A stretch of 50,448 nt of DNA from JAKLKS01 sp964370855 (GTDB lineage Bacteria; Planctomycetota; JAJSAM01; JAKLKS01), in contig CAYJMF010000023.1 in NCBI GenBank assembly GCA_964370855.1, forward strand, positions 1-50,448, read 5' to 3'. Made by a program: the position numbers and the translations under genes. This document shows, piece by piece, positions 16,118 to 22,940 of this stretch (its first letter is position 1; each line of letters opens with the position of its first letter). The notes beneath the pieces are model-generated. The model saw nothing but the letters and a program-made list of their open reading frames with translations, made no database searches and was not told the origin of the DNA.

Positions 16118-17041
16118 CTACCGCCGCCGCGCTCCGACCCAGGGGACGCCGATGTCCGCCTCGCGCCGCAGGCGTTCCGAGATCTGGCCGGCGTGATGCT
16201 GGATGTGCCGGAGGTTGACGAACTGGTGCTCCAGTTTCGGGATCGGATACCACGGGAACCCGCACTGCGGGGCGGCCAGGTCGAGTGCGTCGACGGCGGC
16301 ATCGACCCCGGCGTCGCAGTGGGCCCAGGCGGCGAGCACATCGGCCTTCGTGTAGGGCTCCGGGAGGACCGGGAGGGGGCTCTCCGGGTGCGGCCCCCCG
16401 AGCCCGTCCGGGTTCTGGCACCCGCGCCGGTGTCCCGGCCAGAAGTCGTCGAAGCGCTCGTCCCGGCCCCCGTAGTACCGCGCGAAGAAGAGCGCGTGAT
16501 AGGCGATCTGCCAGGTGCGGTTGGTGTGGCGCGGGTCGTCCCACAGCGCGTCCGGGCAGCGCTCGACGGCCTCCTTCAGCATCGCCAGCGCCGCGTGGTA
16601 CTGGCTCTTCAGCAGCCTCCGCAGCGCCGGATCCACGGCTCCTTCGAGGCGCCGGACCTCCGCCGCCCGCCGCGCGACGGCCAGCACGTCCTCGGGATCC
16701 ACGGGGGCCCGGAGGTAGTCCCAGGCGCCGCGGCGGATGGCCTCGAAGGCCATCTCCAGATCCGCCTTCTCCGCGAGGAACGCAACGAGAATCCCGGGCC
16801 GGATGCCCTTCGCTTCGCCGAGGAAGTCCAGTCCCGAAATGCCGGGCAAGCGGAGGTTCACGATGACGACCAGGTGGTCCTCGCGCCGGACGCGATCCAG
16901 GGCGCCCTCCCCATCGGCGGCCAGGTCCACGGGGAACCCGTTCCGGCGCAGGAGGTCTGCCAGGGAATCACCCGGCTTCGGAGGCAGGCCGCAGAGGAGC
17001 ACCCGCGCTCCATTTACTGTCGTGACCTTCGACTCTCCCAT
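16118..17041 (-). CDS. Pseudo-receiver domain fused to a DinB-like domain
   Basis: This 307-residue protein has two parts. Residues 11-132 have the shape of a CheY-like receiver (VDLAADGEGALDRVRRE, VIVNLRLPGISGLDFL, AFEAIRRGAWDYLRAP). However, the phosphoacceptor Asp is Asn (N62) and the conserved Lys of the KP motif is Ala, so it should not be phosphorylated normally. Residues about 140-290 resemble the DinB/YfiT four-helix fold with metal-ligand-like H182 and HIQHH (H279/H283). DinB proteins include metal-dependent thiol transferases. The start has GGAGGAGGG upstream and a TAGAAT -10 candidate. The combination is unusual and the function is unknown. Confidence 0.8.
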   Translation of the reverse strand: MGESKVTTVNGARVLLCGLPPKPGDSLADLLRRNGFPVDLAADGEGALDRVRREDHLVVIVNLRLPGISGLDFLGEAKGIRPGILVAFLAEKADLEMAFEAIRRGAWDYLRAPVDPEDVLAVARRAAEVRRLEGAVDPALRRLLKSQYHAALAMLKEAVERCPDALWDDPRHTNRTWQIAYHALFFARYYGGRDERFDDFWPGHRRGCQNPDGLGGPHPESPLPVLPEPYTKADVLAAWAHCDAGVDAAVDALDLAAPQCGFPWYPIPKLEHQFVNLRHIQHHAGQISERLRREADIGVPWVGARRR

Positions 17042-17120
17042 CGCTGGCGACCCTCCTCCGGACGGGAGGATTCTAACCCGGTCCTCTTCCTCTCACCCGC
17101 TCCCGGGAGGACGGGGGAAG

Positions 17121-17136
17121 GGGGACGCACCACTCT
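17121..17136 (+). repeat. Solitary core of the GGGGACGC repeat family
   Basis: GGGGACGCACCACTCT matches the core of the repeats at 41662-41689 and 42818-42846. It lies in the divergent gap upstream of 17215. Confidence 0.55.
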
Positions 17137-17202
17137 CGGAACCGCCCCGCGCCGATGTCCGCGTTGAATGAAGTCCGGGGCCGATTCCCCGGTGCAGGGA
17201 GA

Positions 17203-17208
17203 TATGCT
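17203..17208 (+). promoter_or_regulatory. Candidate -10 box TATGCT, 6 nt before ATG
   Basis: TATGCT is followed by GTGGGC and the ATG at 17215. Confidence 0.45.
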
Positions 17209-17214
17209 GTGGGC

Positions 17215-17577
17215 ATGGAGCCCGAGGCCATCCAGGCGATCAAGCGGCGGAACGTCCGGTGCATGAGCGCGCTCCGCTGGTCCAGCCTGATCGGGATGGC
17301 AGCGGTCGTCATCTTCGCGGCTTGCCGTGATGGTTCGTACCTCGTACTGTCGGGCCTGGTGCCGGTTGCGGTCCTCGCCCTGCTGGGACAGGGAAGACCG
17401 GGTCGGACACCCGACTTCTGGTACGGCAAGGCCTCAATTGCCGCCTTCGGCATCATCATGGCCATCCATGGCAAATCGTGGATCCTCCTCATCCTGGTCG
17501 CAGTGATCCTCGTCGAGGGGTTCCGGTCCTGGCGCACCCTGGACTTTCGGAGGTCCGAGGGCGAGGAACGCACGTAG
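17215..17577 (+). CDS. Small hypothetical membrane protein
   Basis: This 120-residue protein has a short basic N-terminus (IQAIKRRNVR) and about four hydrophobic segments: SLIGMAAVVIFAAC, YLVLSGLVPVAVLALLG, ASIAAFGIIMAIHG and SWILLILVAVILVEGF. No family motif is seen. The start at 17215 is chosen over an in-frame ATG 60 nt upstream because a TATGCT box lies exactly 6 nt before it, as at other genes here. Its codon use is somewhat less GC-rich than that of the enzymes. Confidence 0.6.
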   Translation: MEPEAIQAIKRRNVRCMSALRWSSLIGMAAVVIFAACRDGSYLVLSGLVPVAVLALLGQGRPGRTPDFWYGKASIAAFGIIMAIHGKSWILLILVAVILVEGFRSWRTLDFRRSEGEERT

Positions 17578-17769
17578 TTCCCTTGTCGGCCACCCCTGGG
17601 TTCGTGATTCCCTGCGATCCTCCCCATCCGGGAATCGGGTCCGGTCCCGGGGTCCATGGAAGTGCGGGGCTGCACCGTTCCCGGCCTGCACCGCCCCCCC
17701 GAGGAAGGCCCGGCGGTGCCGCCATCCAGAAGTGGGCGCCGCGGAATCCCATGGCGTGGGTACATAGTG
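17578..17769. other. Intergenic region, no gene seen
   Basis: 192 bp between the small membrane protein and the Phd/RelE promoter. I see no convincing reading frame or repeat. Confidence 0.4.
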
Positions 17770-17775
17770 TATACT
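17770..17775 (+). promoter_or_regulatory. Phd antitoxin promoter -10 (TATACT) in palindromic AT-rich patch
   Basis: TATACT overlaps a GTATAC palindrome (17769-17774) in a short AT-rich stretch, TAGTGTATACTCTCTA. It could be the -10 and operator of the Phd/RelE operon. A CAGGAGG ribosome site and the ATG at 17794 follow. Confidence 0.5.
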
Positions 17776-17793
17776 CTCTACAGGAGGTGCACC

Positions 17794-18036
17794 ATGACCA
17801 CTGTGTCTGCCAAGGAGGCGCGGAGGACCTTCGCGGACCTCCTCGCCCGCGCGGCGTACGGGAAGGAGCGCATCACCCTGACCCGGAACGGGAAGCCGAT
17901 CGCCGTGCTCGTCTCCGTCGAGGACGCGGAGGCCCTGGAGGCCATCGAGGAGCGGTTGGACCTGGAGGACGTGCGGAACCGGGCGAAGGAGAAGCCCATC
18001 CCGTGGGAGAAGGCGAAGAAGGCCCTCGGGCTCTGA
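17794..18036 (+). CDS. Phd/YefM-family antitoxin
   Basis: An 80-residue antitoxin: MTTVSAKEARRTFADLLARA, then KERITLTRNGKPIAVLVSVEDAEALE, is the standard Phd/YefM DNA-binding and dimerisation domain. The acidic and basic tail (EDVRNRAKEKPIPWEKAKKAL) is the toxin-neutralising segment. CAGGAGG precedes the ATG. A RelE toxin gene starts 3 bp after its stop, and the pair should be autoregulated. Confidence 0.92.
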   Translation: MTTVSAKEARRTFADLLARAAYGKERITLTRNGKPIAVLVSVEDAEALEAIEERLDLEDVRNRAKEKPIPWEKAKKALGL

Positions 18037-18039
18037 CCC

Positions 18040-18303
18040 GTGCGCTACGGACTGCGGATCCGGCCCTCGGCCCTCAAGGAACTGCACGGGCTGGCGGACC
18101 GGGAACGGGACCGCGTGGTCAGGAGGATCGACTCCCTGGCCGGGAACCCCCGCCCCCCGGGCTCCGAGAAGATGGCGGGGACGGGGAGGGAGTACCGGGT
18201 GCGCGCAGGGGACTACCGCGTGATCTACACCGTGGACGACGCGGCGAGGATGGTGACCGTGGAGAAGGTCGGACACCGGGGGGACGTGTACCGGAGGCGG
18301 TGA
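18040..18303 (+). CDS. relE: RelE/ParE-family toxin
   Basis: An 87-residue RelE fold: YGLRIRPSALKELHGLADRE, then REYRVRAGDYRVIYTVDD and a C-terminal VEKVGHRGDVYRRR. RelE toxins cleave ribosome-bound mRNA and ParE toxins poison gyrase. The conserved Arg and terminal Tyr/Arg residues and the short length favour the RelE mRNA interferase type. It starts with GTG 3 bp after the antitoxin stop. Confidence 0.92.
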   Translation: MRYGLRIRPSALKELHGLADRERDRVVRRIDSLAGNPRPPGSEKMAGTGREYRVRAGDYRVIYTVDDAARMVTVEKVGHRGDVYRRR

Positions 18304-18319
18304 GCCGGGCCGGGGGGAG

Positions 18320-19441
18320 TCAGCGGGGCTCCTCGTCCGGTGCCTTCGGAGCCGAGCCGGCGGCCCGTTTCGCGGACTCCGGGTAGAAGGACGGGCCACC
18401 GAGCTTGAGGATCCGCACTGCCAGGTCCCGTACCCGCGGGTTCCCGTGGCCCAAGGCGGCCGCGACCGCCTCATCCGAAGGAACGGTCCCCGACCGTTCG
18501 ATCCCGTCCTCCATGGCCGAGCGCCCTTCGTTCACGGCCCGTCGCACGCGATCCAGGAGCGCAACGGAGTCCTCCGTGCCCGGTTCGTCCGAGGTGCCGA
18601 GAAGTGCATGGAACGGTGGAAAGCCGGCACCCGCAGGACCGTTGAGGTCCACTCCCCACGCCTTGTCGCAACCGCGGTCGTAGGCGAAGGAGCAGTCCCC
18701 GGTGCTCGTGAACACCGCCAGGCCTCCATCTCTCAGGAGTACGACCTTCCCCCCGCGGAGCGGGTGAGTCTCCAGGATTCGTCCTGGTTCCGGGTTCAGG
18801 ACAGGGACACCACGCTCGTACTCGTCCACGGAGACGCGTCCGAGCAACTCCGTCTTCACGGTCCAGATGCCGTCCTGGAGGGTCCTCCGTATCTCCCAAT
18901 CCGGATCCTGGAGTCCCTCCCCCTCGACCACCCAGGAGCAGCCCATGTCGTCGGTCAACTCGATCCGCGGCGAAACGGCGATTCGCATCCAGTCTCTCCC
19001 GTTGAAGTTGAGCCCGGCGAAGAATCCCACCGGCGTCAATACGAGCGTTCCGAGTGCGGCCAAAGCGAGGTGTGAGAAGATGTCCGGGAGGCTCCGTCTG
19101 CCCAGGCTCGCCCAGGTTCCCAGGATCCAGATGCCGAGCCAGGAACCCACGAGCATCCCCTTGAGAGGCATCCATAGGAGCGGCCCGAACTCCGTTTCGA
19201 TGACCCTCCCATCCCCTGCCGGACGGGTGCTGGGCCCCGCGAGGAACCCGATGGCAAAGGCCGCCGCCGGGGCCAGGAGGAAGCAGATCCAGTAGATCCT
19301 GCTCCTCCATCTTGGGATGGGGAGAACGGAAGTCCCGTCCCTGCCGACTGCGGCAGGGTCTTCCACGGGCATCGCCTCGGGAGTCCCGGAGGTGTTCAAC
19401 GGCGTCCCTCCACGATCGGCATCGAGGGCCCATGGTTGCAT
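18320..19441 (-). CDS. Hypothetical membrane protein with C-terminal HEAT-like helices
   Basis: A protein of up to 373 residues. Three TM segments lie in the N-terminal half (IYWICFLLAPAAAFAIGFLA, MLVGSWLGIWILGTWASL, LALAALGTLVLTPVGFFAG). A globular region with Cys residues in GDCSFAYDRGCDKAWG follows, then helices with a HEAT-like segment (AAALGHGNPRVRDLAVRILK). The start is uncertain: 19441 or 19372 are both ATG in frame, neither with a strong ribosome site. It is divergent from higBA. Family unknown. Confidence 0.6.
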   Translation of the reverse strand: MQPWALDADRGGTPLNTSGTPEAMPVEDPAAVGRDGTSVLPIPRWRSRIYWICFLLAPAAAFAIGFLAGPSTRPAGDGRVIETEFGPLLWMPLKGMLVGSWLGIWILGTWASLGRRSLPDIFSHLALAALGTLVLTPVGFFAGLNFNGRDWMRIAVSPRIELTDDMGCSWVVEGEGLQDPDWEIRRTLQDGIWTVKTELLGRVSVDEYERGVPVLNPEPGRILETHPLRGGKVVLLRDGGLAVFTSTGDCSFAYDRGCDKAWGVDLNGPAGAGFPPFHALLGTSDEPGTEDSVALLDRVRRAVNEGRSAMEDGIERSGTVPSDEAVAAALGHGNPRVRDLAVRILKLGGPSFYPESAKRAAGSAPKAPDEEPR

Positions 19442-19592
19442 GCACAAGCCTCGGGCCGACGCTTTCCTGCTGGAGCACGCGTCTGGAGGTTGGCCGTCGA
19501 GGAGGCAGCCTGCAAGGTGCCGGTCACCAAGGAGGCGGACCTCTCCGAGCGAGCCAGGCACCGGGCTGCGGGGCACGAAGACGGGCATTCCC

Positions 19593-19628
19593 TTGACGCG
19601 GTATACCTCTATACGGTATAGTCCCCCG
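19593..19628 (+). promoter_or_regulatory. higBA promoter with internal operator
   Basis: TTGACG (19593-19598), an 18-nt spacer and TATAGT (19617-19622) form a strong promoter 6 nt before the higB ATG, predicting a leaderless transcript. The spacer contains the inverted repeat GTATA-N4-TATAC (19601-19614), and CGGTATA occurs twice (19599-19605 and 19614-19620). This arrangement suits HigA autorepression. Confidence 0.75.
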
Positions 19629-19919
19629 ATGGCGATCCAGAGTTTCGCCAACCCGGATGTCGAGCGGTTCTTCCGCGAGAGCGCCGTTCCCCGGCGGGCC
19701 GGATGGGCGGGCGTCTCCCGGATCGTCACGAGGAAACTGGACGTGCTCGACTATGCAGACCGCCTGTCAGACATGGCCTCCCCGCCGGGGAACCGGCTCG
19801 AGGCGCTCCGGGGGGACCTTCGGGGCCTCCACAGCATCCGCATCAACGACCAGTGGCGGATCGTCTTCCGCTGGACGGAGTCGGGGCCGTCCGAGGTGGA
19901 CGTCCGCGATTACCATTGA
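19629..19919 (+). CDS. higB: HigB-family mRNA interferase toxin
   Basis: A 96-residue RelE-superfamily HigB/killer-protein fold. It has the conserved RKLDVLDYADRLSDMASPPG, NRLEALRGDLRGLHSIRIND, QWRIVFRW and the C-terminal VDVRDYH (His at the end, as in HigB). Toxin-before-antitoxin order with higA 13 bp downstream is the standard hig layout. It starts directly behind a strong promoter with no ribosome site. Confidence 0.93.
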   Translation: MAIQSFANPDVERFFRESAVPRRAGWAGVSRIVTRKLDVLDYADRLSDMASPPGNRLEALRGDLRGLHSIRINDQWRIVFRWTESGPSEVDVRDYH

Positions 19920-19932
19920 GAGGACCTCGACC

Positions 19933-20226
19933 ATGATCCCGCGCAACCGCCGACCGACGACCCCGGGGGTGATCCTGCACGAGGAGTTCCTCGTCCCCCT
20001 GCGCATGACACAGAAGCGCCTGGCCGACCACCTCGGCTGCGACGTGAAGGTCGTCAACCGCATCGTCAACGGCCGCTCCGCCGTGACGGCGGAGATGGCG
20101 CTCAAGCTCGGAGCGGCGTTCGGGACGAGCCCGGACTTCTGGCTGAACGCGCAGAAGGCGTGCGACCTGTACGACGCGCTGAAAACCACCGGGCGGCTTC
20201 CCGGTCCCCTCCTCCACGCCGGGTAG
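19933..20226 (+). CDS. higA: HigA-family antitoxin (XRE helix-turn-helix)
   Basis: A 97-residue HigA: PTTPGVILHEEFLVPLRMTQ at the N-terminus, an HTH of QKRLADHLGCDVKVVNRIVN (about 26-45), then AVTAEMALKLGAAFGTSPDF. It neutralises HigB and represses the shared promoter through its HTH. It is well matched to plasmid and chromosomal HigA proteins in length and sequence. Confidence 0.94.
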   Translation: MIPRNRRPTTPGVILHEEFLVPLRMTQKRLADHLGCDVKVVNRIVNGRSAVTAEMALKLGAAFGTSPDFWLNAQKACDLYDALKTTGRLPGPLLHAG

Positions 20227-20487
20227 CGGAGCGAACGCTTCAGCCGTCCCTCGGTGAGAGAAGGTGTTCTCGCAAGGGTTGCGGGTGGGGAGCCGCCGCC
20301 TCCGGTGACGGAACCGTCCCCCCCGATCCCGGCCCAGGGTGCATCCCGCGCCCGTTCCGGGGTCCACGGTTCCGGATGCGACGGGAATTGACCGGGCGTT
20401 CATCTCCGCCTGATCCGGGCTCCTATCCTCGACGGTGCCGGGCGTGCGTCCGGCGGAACCGCTTCCCGCCCACCCAGGAGGAGTCCC
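20227..20487. other. Intergenic region upstream of the choice-of-anchor I protein
   Basis: 261 bp with no gene. A TATCCT -10 candidate lies at 20424-20429, and GGAGGAG precedes the ATG at 20488. No riboswitch or repeat is recognised. Confidence 0.4.
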
Positions 20488-22134
20488 ATGACCGACCGCC
20501 GCCGCCATCCCCGCCGCAGGGGAGTCCCGGCCACCGCCGCCCTCGTGGCGGTCGCCGCCGCCGCCGCCTTCGCCGCTCCCCCCCTACGCACCGTCTCCGC
20601 GACCCCCGTCGGCCACTACGCGTCGGGGATCTTCGAGGCCGGGGGCGCAGAGATCGTCCGCTACGACCGCAAGACCCGCCGGATCTTCGCCGTGAACGCC
20701 GCGGCCGCCGCCGTGGACGTCCTCGACGCCTCCGACCCCGGCGACCCCGTCAAGGTCGCCTCCATCGACGTCGCCGCCCGCCTCGCCGAGGCCGACGGAT
20801 TCACCGGCGCCGTCGCCGGGGCCAACGGAATCGCCGTCCGGAAGGGGATCCTCGCCGTGGCGGTGGAGGCGGACCCGAAGACCGATTCCGGGTGGGCCGC
20901 CTTCTTCCGGACCGACGACCTCTCCCTCATCGCCTGGGTCGAGGCCGGCCCCCTCCCCGACATGATCACCTTCTCCCCCAACGGGAAGTTCGTCCTCGTC
21001 GCCAACGAGGGGGAGCCGAACTCCTACGGGGAGGAGGACTCGGTGGATCCGGCGGGGAGCGTCACCGTCATCCGGCCCCGCGCGGGTTTCCGCCGCCTCG
21101 ACGCCGTCGAGGTGGGCTTCGGGGAATTCGACGGGGAGGAGGACGCGCTCCGCGCGGCGGGGGTGCGGATCTTCGGTCCCGGCGCCTCGGCCTCCATGGA
21201 CTTCGAGCCGGAGTACATCGCCGTGACCGCGAACAGCCGGACCGCCTACGTCACCCTGCAGGAGAACAACGCCGTCGCGGTCCTCGACCTCCGGAGCCTC
21301 GCCTTCACCGACATCCTCCCCCTCGGTTGGAAGGACCACTCCCTCCCGGGGAGCGGCCTCGACCCGAGCGACCGCGACGGCGAGGACTCCGGTCCAGCGG
21401 CGGCCATCGGGAACTGGCCCGTCCGCGGGCTCTACATGCCCGACGCCATCGCCGTCTACCGGGTGAAGGGCCGGGACTACTTCGTCACCGCCAACGAGGG
21501 GGATTCCCGGGAGGACTGGTACGAGGAGGAGGCCCGCGTGAACTCCCTCGACCTGGATCCCGTCGCGTTCCCCGGTGCCGCCGCGCTGCAGCAGAACGCC
21601 CAGCTCGGGCGCCTGACGGTGACCACCACCCTGGGGGACGATGACGGGGACGAGGACTTCGACGCCCTCTACGCCTTCGGCGCCCGCTCCTTCTCCATTT
21701 GGGACGACGGGGGGAACCTGGTCTTCGACAGCGGCGACGACTTCGAGACCGTCACCGCCGCCGCCCACCCCGCGAACTTCAACGCCAGCCACGATTCGAA
21801 CTCCATGGACAACCGGAGCGACAACAAGGGCCCGGAGCCGGAGGGCGTGGTCCTCGGCGTCGTGCGCGGCCGGACCTACGCCTTCATCGGCCTGGAGCGG
21901 ATCGGGGGGGTCATGATCTACGACGTCACCGTCCCGGCCGAGGCGACCTTCGTCCAGTACGTGAACCGGCGCGACTTCTCCGTCGCCCCGGGCGAGGGGG
22001 ACGCCGGCGACCTGGGCCCCGAGGGCCTGGAGTTCGTTCCCGGCCGCGGCTCCGTCCCGGCCATGCTGATCGTGGGGAACGAAGTCAGCGGAACGACCAC
22101 CATCTTCGAGGTGGAGTCAATCCTCGCCGAGTAG
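20488..22134 (+). CDS. Secreted choice-of-anchor I beta-propeller protein
   Basis: This 548-residue protein has a twin-basic N-terminus (TDRRRHPRRRG) followed by an Ala-rich signal segment (15-31), possibly Tat-like. The body matches the choice-of-anchor I family: IVRYDRKTRRIFAVNAAAA, LVANEGEPNSYGEEDSVDPA, DFEPEYIAVTANSRTAYVTLQENNAVAV (in two parts), DYFVTANEGDSREDWYEE and a closing NKGPEPEGVVLG / GLERIGGVMIYD. Related proteins are extracellular or calcified-matrix-associated. No C-terminal anchor is visible. A good GGAGGAG ribosome site precedes the ATG. Confidence 0.88.
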   Translation: MTDRRRHPRRRGVPATAALVAVAAAAAFAAPPLRTVSATPVGHYASGIFEAGGAEIVRYDRKTRRIFAVNAAAAAVDVLDASDPGDPVKVASIDVAARLAEADGFTGAVAGANGIAVRKGILAVAVEADPKTDSGWAAFFRTDDLSLIAWVEAGPLPDMITFSPNGKFVLVANEGEPNSYGEEDSVDPAGSVTVIRPRAGFRRLDAVEVGFGEFDGEEDALRAAGVRIFGPGASASMDFEPEYIAVTANSRTAYVTLQENNAVAVLDLRSLAFTDILPLGWKDHSLPGSGLDPSDRDGEDSGPAAAIGNWPVRGLYMPDAIAVYRVKGRDYFVTANEGDSREDWYEEEARVNSLDLDPVAFPGAAALQQNAQLGRLTVTTTLGDDDGDEDFDALYAFGARSFSIWDDGGNLVFDSGDDFETVTAAAHPANFNASHDSNSMDNRSDNKGPEPEGVVLGVVRGRTYAFIGLERIGGVMIYDVTVPAEATFVQYVNRRDFSVAPGEGDAGDLGPEGLEFVPGRGSVPAMLIVGNEVSGTTTIFEVESILAE

Positions 22135-22147
22135 CCGCACGGCCCGG

Positions 22148-22177
22148 CGCCCCCCGCCCGCGAGGGCGCGGGGCGGC
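22148..22177. terminator. GC-rich hairpin between convergent genes
   Basis: An imperfect stem (GCGCCCCCCGCCC against GGGCGCGGGGCGG, one bulge) lies in the 67-bp gap between the converging genes ending at 22134 and 22202. There is no T-tract, so assignment is tentative. Confidence 0.3.
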
Positions 22178-22201
22178 CGGGGACCGCGGTCGAAGGTGCT
22201 C

Positions 22202-22444
22202 CTACTTCCCGCGACCGGGGGATGCGTAGAGGCGCAGGAGCCCGCAGGCGGCGCACCGCATCGCCCGGATGGGGGCCATGTCCTTCGCCGAAACGGCCAT
22301 TCCGGCCTGGATCCCCATGAACTTCCTCGGCACCGCCTCTCCGCGGTGCCAGTGGGCCCTGTCGTAGCCGCCGTAGGTCAGATCGGGCACGAACCCGGCT
22401 TCCATCGCCGTGTCGCAGTCGGGGCACTTCGGGCGCTTTTCCAT
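22202..22444 (-). CDS. DUF6487-like zinc-ribbon protein
   Basis: This 80-residue protein starts MEKRPKCPDCDTAMEAGFVP and ends with RCAACGLLRLYA. Two CxxC knuckles therefore bracket the protein, typical of small PF20097/DUF6487 zinc ribbons. A textbook ribosome site (AAGGAGG, 5 nt before the ATG) fixes the start. It lies 28 bp downstream of the paralogous two-TM Cys protein on the same strand, so the two may be co-transcribed. Function unknown. Confidence 0.8.
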   Translation of the reverse strand: MEKRPKCPDCDTAMEAGFVPDLTYGGYDRAHWHRGEAVPRKFMGIQAGMAVSAKDMAPIRAMRCAACGLLRLYASPGRGK

Positions 22445-22472
22445 CTCGTCCTCCTTGTCGCCGTCACGCGGA

Positions 22473-22853
22473 TCACGGTGCGCGGGTCCGGGGTGTTGCA
22501 TGCGGGTTGTGGCAGAACTTCGAGCGGGCGTCGATGATCATCGGTGGTGGCGGGCACTCCGTGCAGTCGGACCGGCTGGCCGCTCTCAGGATGCGATCCA
22601 CGGCCATCCCCTGGAGGAGGATCGCGACTCCAACGACGACGAGTGCGAGGCCGAGGAACGTGTGGTCGCTGGTCAGGGACAGGGCCCCGAGACTCCCGGC
22701 GGCAGCCACCAGGAAGGCCCAGCCGAACCAGCTCCATCCCCCTCTTCGGAATGTGCCGGGTGAGTGGTGCGCCAGCTCGTGTCCACAGATCGGGCAGGAG
22801 GATGGGTGGAGTCGGGCGCTCCGTTCCGTCGATCCCCCTGGAGTTCCCGACAT
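22473..22853 (-). CDS. Cys-rich two-TM zinc-ribbon-like protein (paralogue of 15554-15913)
   Basis: A 126-residue protein with CPICGHE (C20/C23), two TM segments (about 43-60 and 66-83), then SDCTECPPPP (C97/C100) and SKFCHNPHA (C114). The order and spacing match the 119-residue protein at 15554-15913. The C-terminal coding segments are almost identical in DNA, suggesting recent duplication or gene conversion. The additional C26/C86 of the other copy are absent, so the shared Cys residues are the likely ligands. Its ATG is 6 nt behind a TACACT box. Confidence 0.75.
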   Translation of the reverse strand: MSGTPGGSTERSARLHPSSCPICGHELAHHSPGTFRRGGWSWFGWAFLVAAAGSLGALSLTSDHTFLGLALVVVGVAILLQGMAVDRILRAASRSDCTECPPPPMIIDARSKFCHNPHATPRTRAP

Positions 22854-22859
22854 GGCCGA

Positions 22860-22865
22860 AGTGTA
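22860..22865 (-). promoter_or_regulatory. Candidate -10 box TACACT, 6 nt before ATG
   Basis: On the minus strand TACACT, then TCGGCC, then the ATG at 22853. Same arrangement as at 9143-9148. Confidence 0.45.
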
Positions 22866-22940
22866 ACTCCCCTCTCATGGGCGTGGGAAGCCCACGGATG
22901 CGGGAGACGGGGTCCGATGGCCATTCCGTCGTCACCCGTG

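Noticed and set aside
18485..18510. tRNA T-loop-like CCGTTCGATCCCG
   Set aside because: It lies inside a coding gene and no acceptor, D or anticodon stems can be built around it.
19442..19729. Upstream extension of the 18320-19441 membrane protein to 19729
   Set aside because: The extension overlaps the higBA promoter and the first codons of higB antisense and has no ribosome site.
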